Part shown: positions 19,294-28,890 of the stretch, piece after piece | Layout of the letters: the number at the start of each line of letters is the position of its first letter | How positions within the stretch are numbered: position 1 is the first letter of the stretch | Origin: Arthrospira sp. PCC 9108 | GTDB taxonomy: Bacteria > Cyanobacteriota > Cyanobacteriia > Cyanobacteriales > Microcoleaceae | Direction: 5' to 3' | Assembly: GCA_016745315.1 (NCBI GenBank) | Contig: CP066886.1 | Span: forward strand, 558,001 to 622,000 | DNA: 64,000 bases | Position numbers and translations under genes: made by a program | The notes under the pieces: generated by a model | The model's database searches: none | Told to the model about the DNA's origin: nothing | The model's input: only the letters and a program-made list of their open reading frames with translations

Positions 19294-19572
19294 TTACCTC
19301 TGGGAGTCTAACAGTTCTAACCAAGATGTGTCATCTTGAGGAAATGTGGCTTGTAGCTGTTTTTGTTCGACTTTGGCGCGATGAATTTTGTGGGTCACAT
19401 GATAAACCGATAAGCCGGGAATTATTACTAATCCTGTGAAGTATCCAAAAACTCCTAACCAGACTTTGAGGTTACTGGGGGAACTAACTAAATTCGCGGA
19501 AGTTCCTAAAATCCCAAAGCAAAGGATGAGTTCAAAACCACCAACTACTAGCCATTTAAGTAGGGTTTTCAT
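19294..19572 (-). CDS. small membrane protein coupled to the SPFH gene
   Basis: A 92-residue protein with two hydrophobic segments (about 5-27 LKWLVVGGFELILCFGILGT and about 38-58 VWLGVFGYFTGLVIIPGLSVYH), joined by a short loop, and a charged C-terminal tail (about 60-92) rich in Lys, Gln and Asp. Its stop at 19294-19296 lies two bases before the SPFH start codon, so both are almost surely one operon. It may be a membrane partner of the SPFH lipoprotein; that is inference from position only. I do not recognise the family. Confidence 0.6.
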   Translation of the reverse strand: MKTLLKWLVVGGFELILCFGILGTSANLVSSPSNLKVWLGVFGYFTGLVIIPGLSVYHVTHKIHRAKVEQKQLQATFPQDDTSWLELLDSQR

Positions 19573-19802
19573 GACTGGGGAATATAGCCGAGTTATAACC
19601 TGGGGGGTTAACTCGATGGGGTTGATACGCTATCTATTTGGCTTGTGTGTATTATAGGCGATCGCTTTAGGAGTGAACAGAAATCACAGATTTTTTTAAC
19701 ATTCTCTGACGAACCTAAACACCCGGTAGGTTTAGTAATTGGTAACTGTTACCTAAAGTTTTTAAAAACCTCCCATTGATGAGGTTATCAACTCGCCAAT
19801 AT

Positions 19803-21568
19803 TCACCGAAACGGACTCCATTCGACCGAAAAATATAACCCCTGTTCTTGGAGGGTTCGTTTATTGGAACTAAGTTCCATCAGAGGAATTCCCCAATCAA
19901 ACCGGGCGCGGAAATTATCACCATACTGCCAACGCAAGCCTAAGCCTAAAGACATTAAAGTTTCCGAGGATAATTGCAATTGGTCGGCGTTACTACTCCA
20001 GGCGGTGCCGAAATCTACAAAGGGGGTAACTTGTAAAATTCCCTTATTGTTATCAACTCGGAGAATGGGATAGCGTAACTCCGCCGAAGCAAATATAAAA
20101 TTATCGCGCAATAAGGCATCCTGACGGTATCCCCGAAGATTATCTAATCCCCCTAATCCTGCTTGTTCTAGGGGTACTAACTCCTGTGTGGATAATTGGA
20201 TATCGGAGCGCAATAAGACTAGGGTATCTGGGGCTAATAATCGCAACCATTGGGCTTGACCTCGCCATGCTAAATATTGACTATCAGGACCGTCATCATT
20301 AATGGTTGAGTTGAACAAGTTTAAGCCTATGCTAAATTGCGATCGCGCCGCCAAAACCTGTTGAGTTCCTCGCCTGGTATATTCCTGAGATAAACGCAAA
20401 ATTGATAGGCGGGTTTTACCATCGGAGTCCGCCCCCCTAGCCAAGGGAAAACCTATACCTAAAATAGATGTCTCGCTTTCGCGGCGGGCGAAACTAACAC
20501 CTAGGGCTAACTCTTCTGTCGGGGTCTGAATAATAGGTTGGCGATATCGCAATTCAAAAGTGACACTTGTGGCTTCAATATCCAGTTCCTTAAAAGGTGG
20601 TTCTACAATATTACTATCAGTATAATTAAAGTAAAATCCTACGGTTCCGTTGCGGGAATTAATCGGAAAATCATATAAGACATCTACCACATTACTGCCA
20701 TCGGTATTACTATAATATATGCCTAAACTATCTCCTTGTCCGAGAAGATTGGCTTCTGTGAGTTCAACGCCTCGTTGAAATGTGCTAACACTGGGGGGGC
20801 GGTAGTTATTAGCAAATAAATTAATATCGAAGGTTTTGGCTGTGGTAAATTCTACATCTAAGATGCTTTGACCAGGACGAGTTCCGGCAGACAATTCGGC
20901 TTGTATGGTATCGATTATCGGGCTTAATTGTAATAGTTGCAACGCGGCGAGTAGACGATTTTGATTTAGGGGTTTGGCGGTAGCAACAGCTAGACGACTA
21001 CGCACATAATCGGGGTTTAGTCGTCCGGTGGCGCTGACGTTAATATCAGTTACTTCTCCTTCTAAAATTTGGATGGTTACCGTTCCCTCTTGCAGTTCCT
21101 GGGGGGTATAAAAGCGCCGGAAGTAATGTAACCTTCGCTGATATAAAGATTAGTAATGGCCGAACGTGCTTGCAAAAGTTCCGCAAAGGTAATCGGACGA
21201 TTTAGAAAAGATTGCGTAACTTCTGCTAGTTGTTGATCACTAAAGGCTGTGTTTCCTTCAAAGCTGAATTTTTCGACAATAATAGTAATAGATACATCTG
21301 GGGGTTCTTCTATATTTTCTGGTGTTAGGTTGGGGGAAGGAAATAATTGCTCAGGTGTAGGTAACTGGGGGGGAAGTTCCGGTTCCGGTTGGGGACGTTC
21401 TGGTAATGATGGAATAGTGTTAGGAACCTCTGGTAAATTTACAGGTAAGACCGGGGAGAGGGTTTCGGCTAGGGTAGCGCAAGGGTAAGTTATAGCTACA
21501 ATAATGGTGAGATTTAATGGCTATTTAAATAGGTGATTGAAAATATATTTTTGGCTTGAGATCCCCAT
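19803..21568 (-). pseudogene. TpsB/ShlB-type outer-membrane two-partner secretion pore, broken
   Basis: Outer-membrane protein of the Omp85/TpsB superfamily, about 588 codons from ATG 21568 (ribosome site TGAGGAG just before). Order: signal peptide (hydrophobic TIIVAITYPCATLAE), Pro/Glu-rich linker, POTRA domain (FSFEGNTAFSDQQLAEVTQSF), and a C-terminal 16-strand barrel (about 200-588) ending in the Phe-containing signature VEWSPFR. Two lesions are present. Codon 16 is TAG (21521-21523), where HLFK-stop-PLNL would be a plausible signal-peptide start with Trp. A run of six G on the plus strand (21101-21106) shifts the frame; with one base added the text reads GYITSGAFIPPQELQEGTVTIQ in pieces typical of TpsB. 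The readable open frame is only the barrel (21005-19803). No TpsA partner is nearby. Confidence 0.82.
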
Positions 21569-21686
21569 ATTTACTCCTCAATGTGTAACTGCCAGCTATA
21601 TTGATATTTTAATCATGTTATACTGGTTTTTGATGTCTGACACTGTTAAATATTTCCTGGAGGTTCCTGTTACTTTCAATGGCTGA

Positions 21687-22070
21687 TTAATCGGAATTGG
21701 TAGCTAACAGGTTGGCTACTTGTTGGGCTAAGGTCAAGGGGTTGAATGGTTTGGTAATCACTCCGGCGATGTCCATTTGTTCAAAGCGATCGCGATCTTG
21801 TTTTAGCACTTTGGCTGTCAGCATAATTACCGGAATTTCTCGACAGCTTGGTGTTTGTTGGAGTTGCCTGGTCAACTGGAAACCATCAAGATCTGGCATC
21901 GATACATCTAACAAAATCGCATCAGGATGTTCCGTTTTGGCTTTCTGTAAACCCTCTTGACCAGAGTTGGCTGTAATTACGTCCCAACCTCCTAGATCCG
22001 TCATACAAACCCGGACGATTTCCCGGATACGTTCTTCATCATCAATTACTAAAATTTGGGGTTTTGGCAT
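21687..22070 (-). CDS. single-domain CheY-like response regulator
   Basis: A 127-residue stand-alone receiver. The acidic pair (VIDDEE), phospho-accepting Asp (AILLDVSMPD, about residue 55), Thr (MLTAK) and Lys (ITKPF) are all present, so it should be phosphorylatable. There is no output domain; such receivers pass phosphate on or act by protein contact. The multi-PAS histidine kinase encoded upstream on the same strand (stop 22569, 498 bases away) ends in a kinase domain and is a possible donor, though the long gap argues against a single transcript. Confidence 0.9.
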   Translation of the reverse strand: MPKPQILVIDDEERIREIVRVCMTDLGGWDVITANSGQEGLQKAKTEHPDAILLDVSMPDLDGFQLTRQLQQTPSCREIPVIMLTAKVLKQDRDRFEQMDIAGVITKPFNPLTLAQQVANLLATNSD

Positions 22071-22568
22071 AGGTCACGATTTACCGTGTAAACAAGATAA
22101 AACTACTCTCGCTTATTAGGTTCAAATAGACAAGCATTTTTCCTGTCTACAAATACAGAAACTTATATAGATAATTATCAATTTTTACCTGTTACTTCTG
22201 TGATCTGTCCCTGATGGTAATTTAGTTAAGCTAAACTTATTTATCTGGCAAAATGATTTTAATATTTAAAAAATGGTAAATATTTATTACATTTTTATTG
22301 AGAAAATTTCCTATAAATTTGACGAGAGAATGGGGGTTGTGGTAGGGTGGAAAAAATCAAAAATGAGCGCTGTTTGTGTGCGTATAGCAAAAATGAGGCT
22401 CAAACCCTGATGCTGTCGTGAGTTTAAAGGTCTATTGACGGAAAATGGCTAATCCCGAGACACCAATTTAGGCGAAAAAATGGACGGCAAAAAAACGGGG
22501 GCTTGACACAAACGACAATTTGTGCATCCTAGGTAGTAGAAGGGGAAATTGAGTTTTTAAAAACGATT
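22071..22568. other. gene-free spacer between receiver and kinase genes
   Basis: About 500 AT-rich bases without a supportable gene. An AAAAATGAG word recurs (near 22360 and 22390). Near 22503 there is a TTGACA followed by the small inverted pair ACAAA...TTTGT on the plus strand, but no plus-strand gene follows. The minus-strand promoter of the receiver gene probably lies at the left end of this stretch. Confidence 0.4.
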
Positions 22569-25500
22569 TTAATGGTTAGTGTCGTTGGTATTTATAACCC
22601 TAGGAATAGTGAAATAAAAAGTGCTGCCTTTAGCCAATTGACTTTCGACCCAAATTTTACCGCCGTGTTGTTCAATAATGCTTTGACAGATAGATAAGCC
22701 TAAACCAGTTCCACTCTTTTGGCGAGAGTCAGAGGCATCGACTTGTTGAAAGCGACTAAAGATAGTTTTTAGTTTTTCGGGAGGAATGCCACGTCCCTGG
22801 TCGCGGACTTGAAAAAGTACCATATCATCCTGTGGGTAAGCTGAGAGGGTGACAGTGGTATGGGGAGGGGAAAATTTAATAGCATTACCGACTAAATTAG
22901 TCAGAGTTTGTAGCATGGCATCGCGTGCCGCCCAGAGTTGAACGGAAGTGGGTAAAATTTCCAGGGTAATGGAGTCCCGATGAGCGATCGCCTGTAAACT
23001 ATTAATTACTTGCATCATCAATTCCTGAGCTGAACAAGCCTCCATTTGAAATTGAACCTCACCGGAGTTTAGCCGTTCAATATCAAGAATATCATTAACC
23101 ATTCGCACCAGTCTTTCTGTCTCTAATAAAGCAATTTCAATAAATTTATGAAACTCCTGGGGTTTGTGATCATACAAGCCGGAAGATAACAGTCCTAACG
23201 AGCCTTGAATAGCGGTGAGTGGGGTTCTCAGTTCATGGCTAACCACAGAAATAAACTCATTTTTCATCTGTTCTACGGCTCGCCGTTCACTGATATTCTG
23301 AGCTTGAGCAATAAAATAGAGAGGAACCCCGTCAATATTTCGGACTATGGACATACTTAATAATACCCAAATTACATATCCTTGCTTATGAAGGTAGCGT
23401 TTTTCTACATAGTAATATTTAACTTGACCCTCGATCAATTTTTTAATGGATTTTACCTCCTGCTCATAATCTTCTGGGTGGGTGATATCTTTACATTTGA
23501 GTTGGAGTAGTTCTGCTTCCTGGTAGCCTAACATTTCACATAGAGAGCGATTAACTTTTAAGCAGTTTCCTTGGGAGGATAACAATGCCATACCGATCGC
23601 AGCATCTTCAAAAGCGGTGCGGAAGCGTTCTTCACTATCTCTGAGTTTTTGTTCAGCTTGTTTGTAGTGGGTGATATCAAAGGTTAAACCTAAAATTTGG
23701 CTCAGTCTACCCTGTTTGTCTAACAGTGGTAAATACTTAATGATGACGGTTTTTGGGGTTTGATTGGGAAGGGTAATAGTAGCTTCACCAATTTGTATGG
23801 TTAGGGTTTGGATGGTTTTTTCTAGCAAGGGTAAATAATGGCAAGTTTCCTCTGGGAGAAATAGCTCTTCATCTCGGCGACCAATAAATGTTTCTTCTGA
23901 CCAACCTGTTCGTTCTAATACTCGTTGGTTGACGAATTTTAAACGGCGATCGCTGTCATAAATTACAAAGATATCAGGAGCATGATTGACCGCTAGGCGT
24001 AGGAGTTCTTCGCTTTCGGCTAGGGCGAGTTCTGCTTGCTTGCGATCGCTAATATCTTCCGCAAATCCTACATAACGTAGGGGAGAACCATCGTCATTAT
24101 AAATAATGTTGACTTCTTCATAAACCCACCTAATTACACCATCATTTCTAATAATCCGATATTCTCGTTTAACCAAATTATTTTGATGCTGTTTTTCCTG
24201 ATAATTAATTACTGCTCCTCGGTCTTCTGGGTAGATGGTATTTAACCAAGAATCAGGATTTTGATAGAGACTCTCACAGGTGCGTCCCCAAATTTTTTCA
24301 TAGGCTGGGCTTAAATAAATATATTGTCCTGAATTGGCGCATTTTACAAAGAAAAACTGACTGATAGTAGAGGCGATTTCTTGAAAGCGTTTTTCACTTA
24401 CTGCTATGGCTAATTCAGCTTTTTTACGATAGTTAATATCTGTGATAATCGCACAACATCCAGCATATTTACTATCATCAAATATAGGATTAGTTGATAG
24501 TATAGTCCAGAGAATATCTCCGTTTTTCCGCTTAAATTGAAACTCGTGTTGCTCCGCAATACCTTCACGACGACGTTGCAGATAATTTTCGACTATTGGA
24601 TAATCCTGTTCATCCACAAACTTAAATAGGGAAGATTGAGTTATTTCTTCTTGGGTATAACCCAGCATATTTGCCATTTGCTGATTGACAAAAGTGGTCA
24701 TACTATCACTGTCAATTATCCAAACTCCTTCGAGGGTCGTTTCAATGATAGTCCGCAATTTAGCCTCGCTTTTTATTAAAGCTGCTTCCGTCTTTTGGCG
24801 ATCGCTAATATCTTGAACCCAAGACAGCAACATATTCAGTTTTCCTGATTCATCGTAAAAATTGGAATTGTACCACTCACAATAAATTACTGATCCATCT
24901 TTGCGGTAATTACGATTTATGCAAATCCTCCTTTTTTCTTGATTGGCAAAAATGGTCTGAGTTTCTCGATTAACGCGATCGCTATCTTCCTCAAAGATTA
25001 ATTTCCATTCATTCATCGACTTACCCAACACTTCCGACTCAGACCAACCAAATATCTCTTCTGCTTGCTTAGACCATTGGATAACCCGCAATTTTCGATC
25101 CCAAATAATAGTTCCCAGAGGAGAATTATCAATCAGTATTTTTAATTGATGATTAACTGATTTGAGGGAGTGTGTAGTTGATAGCTGATTGGTTAAATTA
25201 TCCCTTCTGTATGGGGAGGATAACAGTTGCATTTCTATGCGCCATTGTACTTCTTCAAAATCTAAGGGATAAATCAGAACATCTGCTACTTGCAAGTTGA
25301 AGGCGCGAATTGCCCTAAATACACTTTTAGACTCGGCTAGTAGAAGAATCCGAACATGAGCAGTGACAGTGTGTACTTGTAATTGTTTGGCGATCAGATA
25401 TCCATCGGTATCGGGTAATTTGACATCTAAAAAAATCAGATCAGGTGGAATATGTTTAGCTACCTCCAGACCTTCATATCCATCACCAATAACCTGAACT

Positions 25501-25604
25501 TGATAATTATTGATAGTTAATAGGTTAGCCAGTTCCCCGCGACTCGGAGACTCGCCTGCAATCACTAAAACCCGAACCGGAAAATTCATATCGGTGGAAG
25601 CCAT
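22569..25604 (-). CDS. hybrid sensor histidine kinase, degenerate receiver plus five PAS domains
   Basis: Cytosolic kinase of 1011 residues without membrane helices. Order: N-terminal receiver (about 10-130), then five PAS/PAC repeats (about 150-275, 275-400, 400-525, 525-655, 655-780; each ends in a D-I-[ST]-x-[RY] type motif such as VQDISDRQK), HisKA (SVVSHELRTPL, His about 793) and HATPase_c (LVGNAIKFSP, GRGIPPEKL, GTGLGLSICQSI). The receiver has the phospho-Asp (LIFLDVKLPD), but the acidic pair is replaced by VIAGES and the Lys position reads IYPLD, so it is probably not phosphorylated in the normal way. PAS domains may bind haem, flavin or other ligands; none can be assigned. The array of tandem repeats starts less than 100 bases upstream of its start codon. 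Confidence 0.9.
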   Translation of the reverse strand: MASTDMNFPVRVLVIAGESPSRGELANLLTINNYQVQVIGDGYEGLEVAKHIPPDLIFLDVKLPDTDGYLIAKQLQVHTVTAHVRILLLAESKSVFRAIRAFNLQVADVLIYPLDFEEVQWRIEMQLLSSPYRRDNLTNQLSTTHSLKSVNHQLKILIDNSPLGTIIWDRKLRVIQWSKQAEEIFGWSESEVLGKSMNEWKLIFEEDSDRVNRETQTIFANQEKRRICINRNYRKDGSVIYCEWYNSNFYDESGKLNMLLSWVQDISDRQKTEAALIKSEAKLRTIIETTLEGVWIIDSDSMTTFVNQQMANMLGYTQEEITQSSLFKFVDEQDYPIVENYLQRRREGIAEQHEFQFKRKNGDILWTILSTNPIFDDSKYAGCCAIITDINYRKKAELAIAVSEKRFQEIASTISQFFFVKCANSGQYIYLSPAYEKIWGRTCESLYQNPDSWLNTIYPEDRGAVINYQEKQHQNNLVKREYRIIRNDGVIRWVYEEVNIIYNDDGSPLRYVGFAEDISDRKQAELALAESEELLRLAVNHAPDIFVIYDSDRRLKFVNQRVLERTGWSEETFIGRRDEELFLPEETCHYLPLLEKTIQTLTIQIGEATITLPNQTPKTVIIKYLPLLDKQGRLSQILGLTFDITHYKQAEQKLRDSEERFRTAFEDAAIGMALLSSQGNCLKVNRSLCEMLGYQEAELLQLKCKDITHPEDYEQEVKSIKKLIEGQVKYYYVEKRYLHKQGYVIWVLLSMSIVRNIDGVPLYFIAQAQNISERRAVEQMKNEFISVVSHELRTPLTAIQGSLGLLSSGLYDHKPQEFHKFIEIALLETERLVRMVNDILDIERLNSGEVQFQMEACSAQELMMQVINSLQAIAHRDSITLEILPTSVQLWAARDAMLQTLTNLVGNAIKFSPPHTTVTLSAYPQDDMVLFQVRDQGRGIPPEKLKTIFSRFQQVDASDSRQKSGTGLGLSICQSIIEQHGGKIWVESQLAKGSTFYFTIPRVINTNDTNH

Positions 25605-25677
25605 AATCTGCTATCAGTGCAAGAAAATATACTTATAGTTTTGATAGTAGCGCTTTTGATATTAAAGTCATAGCGAC

Positions 25678-25707
25678 TTGACAAATTTTTTTCTTGAACC
25701 TTATAAG
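25678..25707 (+). promoter_or_regulatory. sigma70-type promoter of repeat unit 1
   Basis: TTGACA at 25678-25683, an 18-base spacer, and TATAAG at 25702-25707. The same pair recurs before every other unit as TTGACT, 16 bases, TATAAG (for unit 2 at 25951-25978). The TATAAG is also half of a small perfect hairpin TATAAG-TTT-CTTATA. Recognised by eye only; no transcription start is known. Confidence 0.55.
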
Positions 25708-27826
25708 TTTCTTATATTTCATTGCTACAGTTAATTCCAGACCCTGATATGTTCTCAGTCCACCCATAAGTAAAATCACTTGTGATTTTTCAGGTGCGAT
25801 CGCTTTCCGGCTGGCTAGGCTGGCTAGGAAGGTGTTAGCCACTACCCCAATCATGACTCGGAAACTCTCTCCGAGGGCTGATGCTGTTTACATAGATAGG
25901 GTATATGGGGGGCTGAGTTTTTTTTGTCGCGCAGACCTGCTGAAATAAATTTGACTAATTCACCCCTGACTTTATAAGTTTCTTATATTTAACTGCTACA
26001 GTTAATTCCAGACCCTGATATGTTCTCAGTCCACCCATAAGTAAAATCACTTGTGATTTTTCAGGTGCGATCGCTTTCCGACTGGCTAGGCTGGTTAGGG
26101 AGGTGTTAGCCACTACCCCAACCATGACTCGGAAACTCTCTCTTAGGGTTGATGATGTTTAGATAGATGGGGTATATGGGGGGGCTGAGTTTTTTTATGG
26201 CTCAGACCTACTGAAATAAATTTGACTAACTCACCCCTGACTTTATAAGTTTCTTATATTTAACTGCTATGTTGAATGTCGGACCCTGATTTATTCTCAG
26301 TCCACCCATAAATAAAATCACAAGTGATTTTTCAGGTGCGATCGCTTTCCGGCTGGCTAGGCTGGTTAGGGAGGTGTTAGCCACTACCCCAACCATGACT
26401 CGGAAACTCTCTCTTAGGGTTGATGATGTTTAGATAGATGGGGTATATGGGGGGGCTGAGTTTTTTTATGGCTCAGACCTACTGAAATAAATTTGACTAA
26501 CTCACCCCTGACTTTATAAGTTTCTTATATTTAACTGCTATGTTGAATGTCGGACCCTGATTTATTCTCAGTCCACCCATAAATAAAATCACAAGTGATT
26601 TTTCAGGTGCGATCGCTTTCCGGCTGGCTAGGCTGGTTAGGGAGGTGTTAGCCACTACCCCAATCATGACTCGGAAACTCTCTCCGAGGGCTGATGCTGT
26701 TTACATAGATAGGGTATATGGGGGGCTGAGTTTTTTTTGTCGCGCAGACCTGCTGAAATAAATTTGACTAATTCACCCCTGACTTTATAAGTTTCTTATA
26801 TTTCATTGCTACAGTTAATTCCAGACCCTGATATGTTCTCAGTCCACCCATAAGTAAAATCACTTGTGATTTTTCAGGTGCGATCGCTTTCCGGCTGGCT
26901 AGGCTGGTTAGGGAGGTGTTAGCCACTACCCCAATCATGACTCGGAAACTCTCTCCGAGGGCTAATGCTGTTTACATAGATAGGGTATATGGGGGGCTGA
27001 GTTTTTTTTGTCGCGCAGACCTGCTGAAATAAATTTGACTAATTCACCCCTGACTTTATAAGTTTCTTATATTTAACTGCTACAGTTAATTTCAGACCCT
27101 GATTTATTCTCAGTCCACCCATAAGTAAAATCACTTGTGATTTTTCGGTGGCTAATACCTTCCCACTATATGCTGGCTAGGAAGGTATTAGCCACTTACC
27201 CCTATCACAACTCGGAAACTCTCTCCGAGGGCTAATGCTGTTTACATAGATAGGGTATATGGGGGGCTGAGTTTTTTTTGTCGCGCAGACCTGCTGAAAT
27301 AAATTTGACTAATTCACCCCTGACTTTATAAGTTTCTTATATTTAACTGCTACAGTTAATTTCAGACCCTGATTTATTCTCAGTCCACCCATAAGTAAAA
27401 TCACTTGTGATTTTTCGGTGGCTAATACCTTCCCACTATATGCTGGCTAGGAAGGTATTAGCCACTTACCCCTATCACAACTCGGAAACTCTCTCCGAGG
27501 GCTAATGCTGTTTACATAGATAGGGTATATGGGGGGCTGAGTTTTTTTTGTCGCGCAGACCTGCTGAAATAAATTTGACTAATTCACCCCTGACTTTATA
27601 AGTTTCTTATATTTAACTGCTATGTTGAATGTCGGACCCTAGTTTATTCTCAGTCCACCCATAAGTAAAAATCGGCACTGATTTTTCGGTGGCTAATACC
27701 TTCCCACTATATGCTGGCTAGGAAGGTGTTAGCCACTACCCCAATCATGACTCGGAAACTCTCTGTTAGGGTTGATGATGTTTAGATAAACGGGGTATAT
27801 GGGGGGGCTGATTTTTTTGGTACATT
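25701..27826 (+). repeat. array of eight ~271-bp tandem repeats
   Basis: Units start at 25701, 25972, 26243, 26514, 26785, 27056, 27326 and 27596, each marked by the sequence TTATAAGTTTCTTATA; period 271 bases (five times), then 270 (twice), with the last unit cut off about 40 bases early, just before the dipeptidase start codon. Units are mosaics. In the middle, units 1-5 have a GTGCGATCGCTTTCC version and units 6-8 a GTGGCTAATACCTTCC version. At the 3' end, units 1 and 4-7 carry CTCCGAGGGCT with GTCGCGCAG, units 2 and 3 carry CTCTTAGGGTT with ATGGCTCAG. Units 6 and 7 appear identical. This shuffled pattern indicates recombination or conversion among copies. No frame is kept across units, so the array is non-coding. 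A diverged solo copy is at about 60059-60290. Confidence 0.95.
25754..25925 (+). ncRNA. candidate structured small RNA (unit 1 of eight)
   Basis: Each repeat unit could encode a small RNA of roughly 210 bases starting near 25714. Seen in unit 1: a closing stem CTCAG (25754-25758) with CTGAG (25913-25917), extended by CCACCC against GGGGGG; an inner hairpin AAAATCAC-TT-GTGATTTT (25772-25789); a second hairpin CTCGG-9 nt-CCGAG (25857-25875); then eight T (25918-25925). In units 6 and 7 the middle forms a 16-bp perfect stem, GTGGCTAATACCTTCC with GGAAGGTATTAGCCAC (27148-27163 and 27180-27195); in unit 8 one A-T becomes G-T in it. In units 3 and 4 the first hairpin keeps its stem while the loop changes from TT to AA. 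The other units are at +271 or +270 steps. Function unknown; inference from structure and promoter only. Confidence 0.55.
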
Positions 27827-27831
27827 AGTCT

Positions 27832-28560
27832 ATGACATCTACTGAAAAACCTTATCAAAAAATTCCGATTCAAGATTGTGGGGAATTGTTGACTCCCATT
27901 CCCTCGGAAATGTTTATTTTCGAGTCTCCTCACCCCTATCAAAAATTGGGTGCGCCTTATCAACTCTCTCCCGTTAGTTCCCCCTATTACCTGCGAGAGA
28001 AGGTTGGCGATCGCTTAATTAACGCTCATCAATATTTACAAGCTGAATATCCACATTTGCGGATTTTGGTTTTTGATGCTTATCGACCTATTGAAGTACA
28101 ACAGTTTATGGTTGATTATGCTTTTCAACAACAACTTAAAGCTACAGGATTAACCTTAGAATTGCTATCGGAACAACAGCGACAACAGTTGTGGCAGGAA
28201 GTTTATAAATTTTGGGCTATTCCTAGTCGTGATCCGGCTACCCCTCCACCCCATAGCACCGGGGCTGCTGTCGATGTTACTTTATTTGATATCGTGACGG
28301 TCAGTGCTGTTAATATGGGTTCTGATATTGATGAGATTTCTTCTCGGTCTGAACCGGATTATTTTGCTGAAAGTTCTGAGATGACAGAATTAGAATATCA
28401 TCGAAATCGACAAATTTTAAAGCAGGTCATGACCAGGGCTGGCTTCCTACAACATTTACATGAATGGTGGCATTTTTCCTATGGTGATCAAATGTGGGCT
28501 TGGCTACATAATCGCCAGAATAACACTGCCGCGATCGCTTCTTATGGTTTATATAGTTGA
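27832..28560 (+). CDS. D-alanyl-D-alanine dipeptidase (VanX/DdpX, peptidase M15D)
   Basis: A 242-residue zinc dipeptidase that splits D-Ala-D-Ala. Visible motifs: LVFDAYRP (with the conserved Arg), the zinc motif PHSTGAAVDVTLFD (SxHxxGxAxD type, about residue 140), and EWWHFSYGD (catalytic Glu and zinc His). There is no signal peptide, so the enzyme is cytoplasmic, as for VanX and for DdpX, which recycles D-Ala in starvation. No VanH/VanA-like genes are near, so a role in peptidoglycan recycling is more likely than glycopeptide resistance. ATG 27832 follows the last repeat unit of the tandem array by only a few bases, so the array is its 5' neighbour and could supply its leader. Confidence 0.9.
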   Translation: MTSTEKPYQKIPIQDCGELLTPIPSEMFIFESPHPYQKLGAPYQLSPVSSPYYLREKVGDRLINAHQYLQAEYPHLRILVFDAYRPIEVQQFMVDYAFQQQLKATGLTLELLSEQQRQQLWQEVYKFWAIPSRDPATPPPHSTGAAVDVTLFDIVTVSAVNMGSDIDEISSRSEPDYFAESSEMTELEYHRNRQILKQVMTRAGFLQHLHEWWHFSYGDQMWAWLHNRQNNTAAIASYGLYS

Positions 28561-28695
28561 AATCACCATATATATGCCGCCACATTTTCCCATGATATAA
28601 GTATAGGTCAAGTCGCCGAACTTGTCAAGCCCAAATCCGCAGTTAATTTGATATTTAATTATTGAGTGTTTGTGTGTCTGTGTCTAACCCTGTAG
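28553..28695. repeat. 143-bp direct repeat, copy 1
   Basis: Begins in the last codons of the dipeptidase gene (ATAGTTGA...) and ends ...AACCCTGTAG. It reappears 195 bases downstream with only a few changes (AGTCGCCG to AGTCACCG; TTGATATTT to TTAATGTTT). It contains CAAGT-CGCCGA-ACTTG, a small hairpin, and a GTGTTTGTGTGTCTGTGTC stretch. Confidence 0.9.
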
Positions 28696-28747
28696 CAGCG
28701 AGAGATAGATAGAATTTCCGGGATGGCGATCGCTTGTTGGGGTTGGC

Positions 28748-28890
28748 ATAGTTGAAATCACCATATATATGCCGCCACATTTTCCCATGATATAAGTATA
28801 GGTCAAGTCACCGAACTTGTCAAGCCCAAATCCGCAGTTAATTTAATGTTTAATTATTGAGTGTTTGTGTGTCTGTGTCTAACCCTGTAG
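28748..28890. repeat. 143-bp direct repeat, copy 2
   Basis: Second copy of the element at 28553. Because copy 1 overlaps the stop codon of the dipeptidase gene, the duplication probably arose by copying the 3' end of that gene plus its downstream sequence. The rest of the stretch up to 29007 has no gene; it carries a GTAGGGGCGAG word seen in other intergenic repeats of the window. Confidence 0.9.

Noticed and set aside
25633..25854. 73-codon minus frame at the start of the repeat array
   Set aside because: It runs into repeat unit 1 and is not maintained in the other seven units, so it is not a conserved gene.
25701..27826. CRISPR array or tandem protein repeat
   Set aside because: The period of about 271 bases, with no short repeats separated by unique spacers and no open frame across units, excludes both.
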